Below are positions 16,799 to 24,593 of a stretch of DNA of 54,904 bases, piece by piece. Every line of letters starts with the position of its first letter. Position 1 is the stretch's first letter. Made by a program: the position numbers and the translations under genes. The stretch is from Flavobacteriales bacterium (lineage in GTDB: Bacteria; Bacteroidota; Bacteroidia; Flavobacteriales_D; Sanyastnellaceae). The stretch covers positions 1-54,904 of the forward strand of contig JAKMCX010000238.1 in the NCBI GenBank assembly GCA_022428285.1, in the 5' to 3' direction. The notes below the pieces were generated by a model that worked only from the letters and a program-made list of their open reading frames with translations, did not search any database and had not been told where the DNA came from.

Positions 16799-18700
16799 AT
16801 GGACAACCTGATGGGCATTCACCTCTGGATTGCAGCGCTGGGATCGCTGCTGCTGCTGGTCGCAAGCGCATTTATATCGGGCAGTGAAATCGCGTTTTTC
16901 TCGCTGACGCCCCAAGACCGGCAGTCGCTCGAAGAAGCCGAGGACGGCGCTTCAAAAATGGTGTTCGATCTGTTGAACACCCCTGACGCAGAGCGTGGCG
17001 CCCGACAATTGTTGGCCACCATCTTGGTGCTCAACAACACGGTAAACATCGTCATCATCTTGCTGTCGACGGCCTTGATGCAGCACTGGCTTGTGGCCCT
17101 TCCACCCATCATTGGAACTGCGCTGCATGTGTTTGGCGTGACCTTTTTGATTGTGCTGTTCGGTGAAGTCTTGCCCAAGGTGTACGCCAACCGGCATCCC
17201 CTCACCTTGGCCCGTCGCATGGTCCGCGTGTTGACTTGGTCCAAAGGGATTTTGAGGCCCATTTGGCAGCCCTTGAACGCCATGGCAGGGTGGCTGGCTC
17301 CGTCTGCTGGGCCTACTGTCGACCTCTCTGTAGAGGACTTGGAGCACGCCGTGAACGTCACCGATTCTGCAGAGCGATCCGAGGAGGAAAACCGCATTCT
17401 GAGTGGCATTGTCAACTTCGGCTCCAAGGATGTCAAACAAATCATGCGTCCGAGAACGGACGTCACCACTTTTTCGCACGACCTGCCTTGGTCTGAACTG
17501 AAAGCCGCCATTTCGGATTCGGGATTCAGCCGTGTTCCAATCCACGCGGACGGTTTGGATCAAGTCAAAGGCATCCTCTACGCCAAAGACCTGCTGCCCC
17601 ATCGCAATGCGACCGACTTTGACTGGAACACGTTGCTCCGCCAGCCTTTTTTCGTCCCAGAAAACCGGATGATTGACGATCTGCTGCGGGACTTTCAAAG
17701 CATGAAGGTTCACCTCGCTGTGGTGGTGGACGAGTACGGAGGGACCAGCGGCATCGTGACGCTGGAGGATGTCATTGAGGAAATTGTAGGGGACATCTCC
17801 GATGAATTTGACGACGAAGATGTTTTGTACTCCCGGATCGACGAGCACACCGTCGTCTTCCAAGGCAAGACCGCCTTGGTCGATGTCTACCGCATTCTGG
17901 AATTGGATGGTGCGGCATTTGAAACGGCTAAAGGAGAGAGCGATACCCTGGGCGGGTTTTTGGTGGAGCAGCTGGCCCGCCTCCCAAAACCCGGGGAGTC
18001 CGTGACCTTTGAAGGCATTCGATTGGTGACGGAGGCCGCCGATCGGCGCCGCGTACTGCAGGTCAAAGTGATCATGAATGAGGGGCCTGCCCGAAAGCCT
18101 GGTCATGGCGGCCAACCGCTGCGCCCCGGTGGCACAGGGGCTGCCGTTGCGCTGCTTGTCACCGCTTTGGCTTTTTGTTCTGGTTGCAGCTCTCCGCCTC
18201 CGGTGCCCCGTCCCGCAGGGTACTATCGAATCGCTGTGCACGACACGACTTTCGAGTCCGTGGCGCTCAGCTGCCCTTTGACGCTGGACATGGCCAGCGC
18301 GGCCACAATGGAAACCGTACAAGAGTTTGCGCCTGACAGCTGCTGGTTCAACATCGTTTACCCGCGCTACAAAGCCCGAATTCACTGCACATATGGTGGA
18401 GGTGTGGCCTTGGAGCCCGTCATGGAAGACGCCTTTAAACTCGCCTATGAACACGAGATCAAGGCCGACGCCATTGAGGTGCGCAAGCGTGAATACGAGC
18501 AAGGCGGCGTGGCGATCACCTGGCGCATTGCTGGAAACGCAGCCAGCCCGCTCCAATTTCTCTGCACCGACGGCGAGGATCAATTTCTGAGGGGGGCACT
18601 GTACTTCGAAGTCCGGCCCAATGGCGACTCTTTGGCACCCGTCACCTCCCGATTGAATGCCGATGTGGAACACCTCATGGCAAACCTGAACTGGTGGTGA
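16799..18700 (+). CDS. gldE-gldD: GldE-GldD in-frame fusion, gliding motility/T9SS
   Basis: One 633-codon frame joins two proteins normally encoded by adjacent genes. Residues 1-425 are GldE: a DUF21 membrane domain with about four hydrophobic helices (SGSEIAFFSL near the start), two CBS motifs (about 220-340, HLAVVVDEYGGTSG) and a CorC_HlyC domain. Residues 426-463 are a basic, Gly/Pro-rich linker followed by AAVALLVTALAFCSGC, which looks like a lipoprotein signal. Residues 470-633 are GldD. No stop separates them. An in-frame ATG at 18074 (residue 426) could start a separate GldD lipoprotein, so two products are possible. GldE and GldD are needed for gliding in Flavobacterium. coaX overlaps the 3' end. 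Confidence 0.85.
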   Translation: MDNLMGIHLWIAALGSLLLLVASAFISGSEIAFFSLTPQDRQSLEEAEDGASKMVFDLLNTPDAERGARQLLATILVLNNTVNIVIILLSTALMQHWLVALPPIIGTALHVFGVTFLIVLFGEVLPKVYANRHPLTLARRMVRVLTWSKGILRPIWQPLNAMAGWLAPSAGPTVDLSVEDLEHAVNVTDSAERSEEENRILSGIVNFGSKDVKQIMRPRTDVTTFSHDLPWSELKAAISDSGFSRVPIHADGLDQVKGILYAKDLLPHRNATDFDWNTLLRQPFFVPENRMIDDLLRDFQSMKVHLAVVVDEYGGTSGIVTLEDVIEEIVGDISDEFDDEDVLYSRIDEHTVVFQGKTALVDVYRILELDGAAFETAKGESDTLGGFLVEQLARLPKPGESVTFEGIRLVTEAADRRRVLQVKVIMNEGPARKPGHGGQPLRPGGTGAAVALLVTALAFCSGCSSPPPVPRPAGYYRIAVHDTTFESVALSCPLTLDMASAATMETVQEFAPDSCWFNIVYPRYKARIHCTYGGGVALEPVMEDAFKLAYEHEIKADAIEVRKREYEQGGVAITWRIAGNAASPLQFLCTDGEDQFLRGALYFEVRPNGDSLAPVTSRLNADVEHLMANLNWW

Positions 18701-19488
18701 ACTTGGTGCTCGACCCCGGAGGAACCCGGCTCAAATTTGCCCGCTCCGCGGGAGGCCCATTGCAATCGGTTCACGCATTGTCTTGGTCGGCACTGCGCGA
18801 AGCAGGCGCCCGAGAAGCCCTGACGGGTGCGGCGCCTTGGCTGTTGGACGCGAAAGGGCGCATGGACTTGCATGTGCTGCACCGTCCCGACCCTCCCGCT
18901 GCTGGGCCGGATTGGCGACGGGCCATCACCGATGCGCTGCCGGCATTGGATGTGACATGGAACGTCATTGACCCGTTTGAAGACTTGGGGTTCGAAATGG
19001 GCTACACGGACGGTCGGCCAGGCGGCGACCGCATAGCGGCTGCCATAGCCTGTCAGCGCAAGGACCCAGGAGGAAGCTTTATCATCATCGATGCAGGCAC
19101 TTGCATCACCATTGACCTCCTCTCGCCAGGAAAATGGCGCGGGGGTGCCATTTTGCCTGGACTCAGGCTGCAAGCCGCTGCCATGCAGCAGGCCGGATTG
19201 CCGGAATTGCGCCCCGATGCCCATCAAAACTGGCCCGCCGCTGCCCAGGCCAATGGCGCGCTTGGGACAGATACCCTGCAAGCGTTGGCGGCAGGCATTG
19301 CCTTTGCCACACAAAAATCCACCGAGGCCATAGCCCGCGAATTCAAGGCCATTGACCCCTGCGCACAGGTCATCCTCACCGGAGGAGACGCCGCACATTT
19401 TGATGGTGTGGGGGGATGGCAGACTTTCGCAGACCCAAATTTGGTTCTCCAAGGATGCGTTACCCTGCTCAACGAGCGAAACCCATGA
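18694..19488 (+). CDS. coaX: Type III pantothenate kinase
   Basis: CoaX (264 residues) phosphorylates pantothenate in the first step of CoA synthesis. The ASKHA-fold motifs are visible: an N-terminal phosphate loop LVLDPGGTRLKFA, GGDRIAAAIA in the middle, IIIDAGTCITID, and GGAILPGLRL. The phosphate loop differs from the usual DIGNT, with Pro and Gly substitutions. The start is GTG at 18694 or 18697, overlapping the end of gldE-gldD. The stop overlaps the start of the next gene (ATGA). Position after gldD is the conserved Bacteroidota order. Confidence 0.88.
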   Translation: MVNLVLDPGGTRLKFARSAGGPLQSVHALSWSALREAGAREALTGAAPWLLDAKGRMDLHVLHRPDPPAAGPDWRRAITDALPALDVTWNVIDPFEDLGFEMGYTDGRPGGDRIAAAIACQRKDPGGSFIIIDAGTCITIDLLSPGKWRGGAILPGLRLQAAAMQQAGLPELRPDAHQNWPAAAQANGALGTDTLQALAAGIAFATQKSTEAIAREFKAIDPCAQVILTGGDAAHFDGVGGWQTFADPNLVLQGCVTLLNERNP

Positions 19489-20900
19489 CACAACTGCCCC
19501 CTTTCCGTAAGCTATCGTTTGCCGCTGTGTTGGCCTTGTTGTTCTGGACTTCGGGAGCGGCATGGGGACAGTCAACCTATTCGCCCTATTCCCGTTTTGG
19601 ACTCGGGAAATTGCAGTCCGGTGCGGGCATTGCCCAAATGGGCATGGGCCAAATGGGCGCCGCGTGGACAGACAGAAGTCACCTCAACACCATGAATCCG
19701 GCTGCAGCAGCCTTTCTGTCGCGCACCACTTTCTCTGGGGGCCTGGAAGTTCGTTCAGAGCGCATCATGGAAGGCGACTCCACCACACAAGGTGAGTTGG
19801 GCGGATTGACACAAGTGGCCTTTGCACTCAAGCGTGCTGGCGGAAAAACCGCCTTCACTTTTGGGATTCAGCCCCGCTCGCAAGCAGGGTACGACGTGAG
19901 CCAAGTTTTGGAAAACAGCGTGGCGGACGAATACCAAATCCGCTACTACGGCTCTGGAGGACTTTCTGAGTCATACATAGGATTGGCCCGCCGCTGGGAA
20001 AGCAACGCGTGGCGCAAATTCACAGGTCCAGAGGGCGAGGTGGTGGACAGCGTGCGCATCATCACAAGTGGGACCGCCATCGGCGGACGTTTTGAGCAGG
20101 TCTTCGGCGGATTGACCCGTTCCAGAACCATCGACATTGCCAACCCCATCTTCATTGACACTCGGGTTCAAACGGACGAAGACCACAGAAGTGCTGGATT
20201 CACCGCAGGAATCGTGCGAGAGCAGCTCCTTTCGGCAGAATTTGACAAAGACCGGAAATTGGTGTCCAGCTCCTTGTTGCGCGTTGGCGCCATTGCGCGC
20301 CTCGGGAGAAGCCACAACATCGCACGTTCTGAGCGCTGGTCCTCGTGGCAAGCCCTCTCTACGGGTCCCATCGAGGTGGATTCCGTGCACGCTACAGAAG
20401 GGTCCTTCACGTTGGACATCCCATTGCAATTGGCGCTGGGCGCGGAATGGGAATTCAACAGCAAATCCGGTGCGCGTTGGCGTGCAGGACTTGAATGGCG
20501 ACAAGCCCGATGGTCCATGGTATCCAACGCATCATTGGACCCCGGCGTTTCTTGGCAAGACGACACCGGACTTTCGGTGGGGGCCTCTTTGACTCCCCGT
20601 TCTCTGGATGATGCCCGCAGCAGCTGGGGGCGCATGACCTACAGTGTGGGCTACCGCCAACAAAATGGATATGTTCTGATCGATCAAGGTGCCATTCAGA
20701 CCCAAGCCTGGAGCTTGGGCTGGTCCCTGCCCATGCTAGGTTCGCGTTCTGGGTCCAGCATCAACGCGGCCTTTTCTTGGACCAGCACAACGGCCGGAGA
20801 AGCAAGCCCACTGCTCGAAAGGGGGATCAGTGCCCTCTTCGGATTCACCCTCCACCCCTTCTTCAAAAACCAGTGGTTGGTTCCCCGCAAATACGACTGA
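19485..20900 (+). CDS. Outer-membrane protein, YSPYSRFGLG family
   Basis: A 471-residue protein starts with ATG at 19485, overlapping the coaX stop as ATGA. A signal peptide (about residues 1-28, ending AAWGQ) precedes STYSPYSRFGLG, a motif shared by a family of Bacteroidota outer-membrane proteins found next to coaX. The rest is strand-rich with alternating polarity, and a C-terminal segment is typical of a barrel. Its task is not known; OmpP1/FadL-like transport has been suggested for such proteins. An upstream in-frame start at 19416 would lengthen it inside coaX and is less likely. Confidence 0.75.
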   Translation: MTQLPPFRKLSFAAVLALLFWTSGAAWGQSTYSPYSRFGLGKLQSGAGIAQMGMGQMGAAWTDRSHLNTMNPAAAAFLSRTTFSGGLEVRSERIMEGDSTTQGELGGLTQVAFALKRAGGKTAFTFGIQPRSQAGYDVSQVLENSVADEYQIRYYGSGGLSESYIGLARRWESNAWRKFTGPEGEVVDSVRIITSGTAIGGRFEQVFGGLTRSRTIDIANPIFIDTRVQTDEDHRSAGFTAGIVREQLLSAEFDKDRKLVSSSLLRVGAIARLGRSHNIARSERWSSWQALSTGPIEVDSVHATEGSFTLDIPLQLALGAEWEFNSKSGARWRAGLEWRQARWSMVSNASLDPGVSWQDDTGLSVGASLTPRSLDDARSSWGRMTYSVGYRQQNGYVLIDQGAIQTQAWSLGWSLPMLGSRSGSSINAAFSWTSTTAGEASPLLERGISALFGFTLHPFFKNQWLVPRKYD

Positions 20901-21008
20901 GGACATCCTCAAGCCGACAATGCGGCCATCCGCTATTTTAGCCGTCCTTAAAACCGAGCGCACAGTTTGGCCCGGTCCTTGATTGTAGAGAACGCAGAAG
21001 TCCATCTG

Positions 21009-22397
21009 ATGACCAAGAACATCCTCCTCACCGGCAGTCTTTTTGCCACTTTCCTGCTGATTCTGGCCCCTGCAGCCTTGGGCCAAGACGACAGCAAGTA
21101 TGGCGAAACCCCTGAGCAGCAATCCGCCTGCAAGGAAAACCTGAGCTTGTACGAGACCTACTACAAGCAGAAGAACTACGACGACGCGTATCCATTCTGG
21201 ATGCAAGCATGTGATGTCTGCCCTCCGAAGGTTTCGCAGAACATGTACATCAAGGGCGTCAACCTTTTGAAGCGCCAAATGAAAGCGGCCATCAAGGCCA
21301 AAGACAATACACGCGCCATCGCTTTGCGCGACAGTGTCTTTACTTTCTACGATTTGCGCATCGAGCACTTCCCCTCGACGACCAAAAAGCCCGACAATGG
21401 ATGTCAGGTTCTGGCGCGGAAAGCCATGGACTGGACGAGTCTCAACAAGCGCACCGCTGCGGAGGCCCGCCCCATGTTCGAACAGGCCATTGACTGCCTC
21501 GAAGACCGCGCAGACGCGGCCGTACTCAACGGGTACTACGCTTTGCTGGTGGAGGCCTTGAATGGTTCAGAAGGTGCAGAAAACAAAGAAGTTGCCATTG
21601 GCGATTTGCTGACCGAGTACTTGCGCTTGAGCGATTTTATCGAGGCTGGACGTCAAAGGAAGTTGGCCGCTGACGACAGCACTGGGGCGGCCAAATACGG
21701 CACCACCCAAAAGAACCTCGACGAGATTTTCGTGCAGGTCGCCAATTGCGAGGACATGGTCCCCGTATTGACCAAGAAGATGGATGCCGCTCCCGATGAC
21801 ATCGACATCAAGAAAAAGACCCTGCGCCTGCTCAATGAGAAAGGCTGCACCGACAACGACATCTTCTTGCCTGTAGCAGAAGCTGTCTACGCGGTGGACA
21901 AGAATGCCGATGCGGCTTACTCCATTGGCATTCAGTTGTCCAAAAAAGGCGACTACAAAGGAGCGCTGCCCTATTTCGAAGAATCGGTTGAGCTCTGCAC
22001 CGACTGCCCCAAGCGCGCCCGGAACCTCATGAAGGCGGGCCAGGTCGCCAAAAATGCCGGCCAGGTATCCAAGTGCATGCGTTATGCGCGTCAGGCGGCC
22101 AAGTCTGATCCCGGAAACGGTGAGCCCTACCTCCTGCTCGGCGATGCCATTGCCTCTATGGTAGGCTCCTGCGCGGACAGCCCGCTGCAAGGACGTGAGG
22201 TGTACTGGTTGGCTGCGGATTACTACCAGCGCGCCAAGGCCATCGACAGTGGCGTGGCCTCCAAGGCCAACACCAAGATTTCTCAGGTCAAAAAGTCCTA
22301 CCCGACCATTGATGACCTCTTCACCTACGGCATCAACGAAGGCAAGGAGATTACCGTGAAGTGCATCGGAGAGACCACAAAGGCCCGGAAGCCCTGA
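21009..22397 (+). CDS. Secreted TPR protein
   Basis: A 462-residue protein has a clear signal peptide (MTKNILLTGSLFATFLLILAPAALGQ). About ten helix-turn-helix TPR-like units follow, several with paired Cys (CDVCPP, CTDCPK), so disulfides are likely in the periplasm. The family is common in Bacteroidota between the coaX-linked outer-membrane protein and lptC; the function is unknown. I chose the ATG at 21009 over an upstream in-frame start at 20967, which lacks a signal. The stop overlaps the lptC start as TGATG. Confidence 0.7.
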   Translation: MTKNILLTGSLFATFLLILAPAALGQDDSKYGETPEQQSACKENLSLYETYYKQKNYDDAYPFWMQACDVCPPKVSQNMYIKGVNLLKRQMKAAIKAKDNTRAIALRDSVFTFYDLRIEHFPSTTKKPDNGCQVLARKAMDWTSLNKRTAAEARPMFEQAIDCLEDRADAAVLNGYYALLVEALNGSEGAENKEVAIGDLLTEYLRLSDFIEAGRQRKLAADDSTGAAKYGTTQKNLDEIFVQVANCEDMVPVLTKKMDAAPDDIDIKKKTLRLLNEKGCTDNDIFLPVAEAVYAVDKNADAAYSIGIQLSKKGDYKGALPYFEESVELCTDCPKRARNLMKAGQVAKNAGQVSKCMRYARQAAKSDPGNGEPYLLLGDAIASMVGSCADSPLQGREVYWLAADYYQRAKAIDSGVASKANTKISQVKKSYPTIDDLFTYGINEGKEITVKCIGETTKARKP

Positions 22398-22951
22398 TGG
22401 GCTTGCGCCCCGTGGTTTTCGCGGCACTGGCTGCAGGGGTCTGTTGCGGCACAGGATGCAGCAATGACATGGATGACGTCGCCGGGTTTGAAACCCTCGG
22501 CGGACCTTCTCAAGTGCTGCAATGTGCCGCTTTGGAATACAGCGACGATGGGACATTGACCCACCGCTTGGGTGCCGAATACATGACCCGCTCCTCAGAG
22601 GAGCCCCCCATTTGGGAAGTGACCGGTGGGTTTACCCTTGAGGTGTTGGATGCCACCGGTGGCACCGATGCTTTGTTGGGTGCTGACCGCGGGGTGTTTC
22701 AGGAGGAAACCCGATTTTTGGAAGCGCATGGAGGTGTGGTTTTGAGGGGCTCAGAAGGCGACACTCTTTACACCGAGTTGCTGTTCTGGAGCGCTGACAG
22801 CGACCGCGTTCACACCACCGCTCCCGTCGAAGTTCGCACCCCACAAGGAACATTGTACGGACGCGGTCTCGAATCCGATGCGCGCTTTCAACGGTACCAA
22901 ATTTTGGAGCCCACAGGCACCTTTATTGTCGACACAACCCGCTCATCCTGA
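22397..22951 (+). CDS. lptC: LPS transport protein LptC (lipoprotein form)
   Basis: A 184-residue protein starts at ATG 22397 with a lipoprotein signal (MGLRPVVFAALAAGVCCGTGC). The mature part is the single beta-jellyroll seen in LptA/LptC/OstA proteins: repeated strands around PIWEVTGGFTLEVLDA, FLEAHGGVVLRGSEGDTLYTELLFW and TPQGTLYGRGLESDARFQRY. LptC passes lipopolysaccharide from LptBFG to LptA. Bacteroidota LptC is often short and membrane-tethered. Both ends overlap neighbours by one or a few bases, so translation is coupled. The ATPase lptB is 30 kb away in this window. Confidence 0.8.
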   Translation: MGLRPVVFAALAAGVCCGTGCSNDMDDVAGFETLGGPSQVLQCAALEYSDDGTLTHRLGAEYMTRSSEEPPIWEVTGGFTLEVLDATGGTDALLGADRGVFQEETRFLEAHGGVVLRGSEGDTLYTELLFWSADSDRVHTTAPVEVRTPQGTLYGRGLESDARFQRYQILEPTGTFIVDTTRSS

Positions 22952-23166
22952 TGCACGAAAAAGTTCACCTGATCGCTGAACGCCTTTGGGGTGTGATTGC
23001 CCTCATCGCCCTGTTTGCTGCAGCATACCACATTGTGGACAAGGGCTGGGACGTGGGCAAAACCTCGTTGATTTTTCCGGGCATTGCCGGCGCCTGGTAC
23101 ATGACCCGCAGGGGCATGCGCAAAAAGATCTATGCGCATACCGAGGACGGAAGCACCTCCGAATGA
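22951..23166 (+). CDS. Small two-helix membrane protein
   Basis: A 71-residue protein overlaps the lptC stop by one base (TGATG). It has a hydrophobic segment at about residues 12-28 (RLWGVIALIALFAAAYHIV) and a second weaker one around SLIFPGIAGAWYM, then a basic stretch and an acidic tail. No family recognised. Close packing with lptC suggests they are cotranslated, but I cannot say it belongs to LPS transport. Confidence 0.6.
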   Translation: MHEKVHLIAERLWGVIALIALFAAAYHIVDKGWDVGKTSLIFPGIAGAWYMTRRGMRKKIYAHTEDGSTSE

Positions 23167-23226
23167 ATGGCGCACCTGCGTTCCCAAAAGCCCCGAGGTC
23201 TTAACTTGGCTAGACCTGTCTGATCC

Positions 23227-24540
23227 ATGGACCTTGACCCGTCGCATTATTTCGCTCTTGTAGCTGCCCTTCTGGCATCGGCTTTTTTTTCGGGCATGGA
23301 GATCGCCTTTGTGTCCGCGAACCGGCTCCAAGCTGAGCTCGACCGGAACCAAGGAGGATGGGCTGGCCGCTTGGTCGAACACCTTCTGAGACATCCCGAG
23401 CGCTTCATCGCAGCCATGCTGGTTGGCAACAACCTCGCCTTGGTCATTTTTGGTTTGGAATCCGGAGCGCTTATCGCGCAGGCGCTATTCGGGGTAGCCG
23501 ACTGGGAGTCCGCCAGCAGTCCGATGTCTGCGCTCGCCGCGCAAACTGCCATCGCCACCCTCGTGGTTTTGGTGACTGCGGAGTTTTTGCCAAAGAGCTT
23601 TTTTCATGGAGCGCCAAACCGCTGGTTGCGCTTCTTTTCGCTGCCGTTGGTGGTGGCGTTCTATCTGCTGTGGCCCTTGGCCATGGTCGTGCTCGCCTTG
23701 AGCAGGTTGTTTCTGGGAAAACAAGCCGATGATGACGAGGCAGACGGCCTGAGCGCGGTCGATCTGGATGACTTTGTGCGCGGATTGAACGAGCGCATGG
23801 TCGATGAGGACGACTCCTCCTTGGACAATGAGCTGCAAATCCTGCAAAACGCGATGGACTTCTCCAACCTCAAAGCGAGGGACTGTTTGGTTCCCCGCAA
23901 TGAGATTGTGGCGCTCGATGCGTCGGCTTCCCTAGAAGAACTGGACCGCTGCTTCACCGATACGGGATTGAGTAAGGTGGTCATCTACAGGGACAACATC
24001 GACCACGTCATCGGTTACGTGCATTCCAAAGACCTGTTGCGCCGTGCGGCACAAGACGGCCAATCTGGCACCGCAGGCTTGGCGCGGTTCCTGCACCCGA
24101 CGATCATCGTGCCCGAGCCCATGGGTGCACAAGACATCCTTGCGGAGTTCATTCGCCGAAAACGTCACCTCGCTGTGGTCGTAGATGAGTACGGAGGGAC
24201 CTCCGGAATCTTGACCATGGAAGACATTGTGGAGGAATTGATCGGCAACATTGAGGATGAACACGACACCGAAGCACTCGTAGAAATGGAGCTCGGTCCT
24301 GGCCACTACCGCTTCAGTGCCCGGCATGAGGTCGATGACATCAACGTTCGCTTTGACCTTCAACTTCCTGAAAACGAAACGTATGAGACGCTCGGGGGGC
24401 TGGTACTTGACCTCACGGAAGAAATTCCAGAAGAAGGAGACCGCCTCGAACTGGATGGTTTCTCCCTGCTCATCACCCGCGTCGATGGGGCTCGGATTGT
24501 CCTGATTGAAGTCTTGAGAAAAGAGGTCGAAGAGGGCTGA
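23227..24540 (+). CDS. CNNM/CorC-type transporter-associated protein
   Basis: A 437-residue DUF21-CBS-CorC_HlyC protein. Residues 1-160 contain the membrane domain (FFSGMEIAFVSANR, LVGNNLALVIFGLES, a helix-rich FSLPLVVAFYLLWPLAMVVLAL). Two CBS motifs follow (about 215-345), with LVPRNEIVALDAS and HLAVVVDEYGGTSG, then the CorC domain. Such proteins are linked to magnesium or sodium movement in other bacteria. It is a paralogue of the GldE half encoded 6 kb upstream, with near-identical CBS2 sequence. It precedes the PpiD gene, the usual Bacteroidota order. Confidence 0.88.
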   Translation: MDLDPSHYFALVAALLASAFFSGMEIAFVSANRLQAELDRNQGGWAGRLVEHLLRHPERFIAAMLVGNNLALVIFGLESGALIAQALFGVADWESASSPMSALAAQTAIATLVVLVTAEFLPKSFFHGAPNRWLRFFSLPLVVAFYLLWPLAMVVLALSRLFLGKQADDDEADGLSAVDLDDFVRGLNERMVDEDDSSLDNELQILQNAMDFSNLKARDCLVPRNEIVALDASASLEELDRCFTDTGLSKVVIYRDNIDHVIGYVHSKDLLRRAAQDGQSGTAGLARFLHPTIIVPEPMGAQDILAEFIRRKRHLAVVVDEYGGTSGILTMEDIVEELIGNIEDEHDTEALVEMELGPGHYRFSARHEVDDINVRFDLQLPENETYETLGGLVLDLTEEIPEEGDRLELDGFSLLITRVDGARIVLIEVLRKEVEEG

Positions 24541-24561
24541 CGCCGTACCGCAAGCGATACG

Positions 24562-24569
24562 TATCTTTG
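24562..24569 (+). promoter_or_regulatory. Candidate -7 promoter element for the PpiD-like gene
   Basis: TATCTTTG matches the Bacteroidota TAnnTTTG box exactly and lies 24 bases before the ATG. The predicted leader would be about 15-20 bases. No obvious -33 TTG at the proper spacing. Confidence 0.5.
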
Positions 24570-24593
24570 CAATCCATCTAAAATCCTGCCACC

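Noticed and set aside
18078-18281. Frame of 67 residues starting ATGAGG inside the GldE-GldD linker, with a hydrophobic stretch
   Set aside because: Out of frame with GldD and ends after 67 codons, so it cannot be the GldD start.
16952-18673. Minus-strand frame of 573 residues opposite gldE-gldD
   Set aside because: The length comes from GC-rich codon use of the sense gene; no recognisable motif and no start context.
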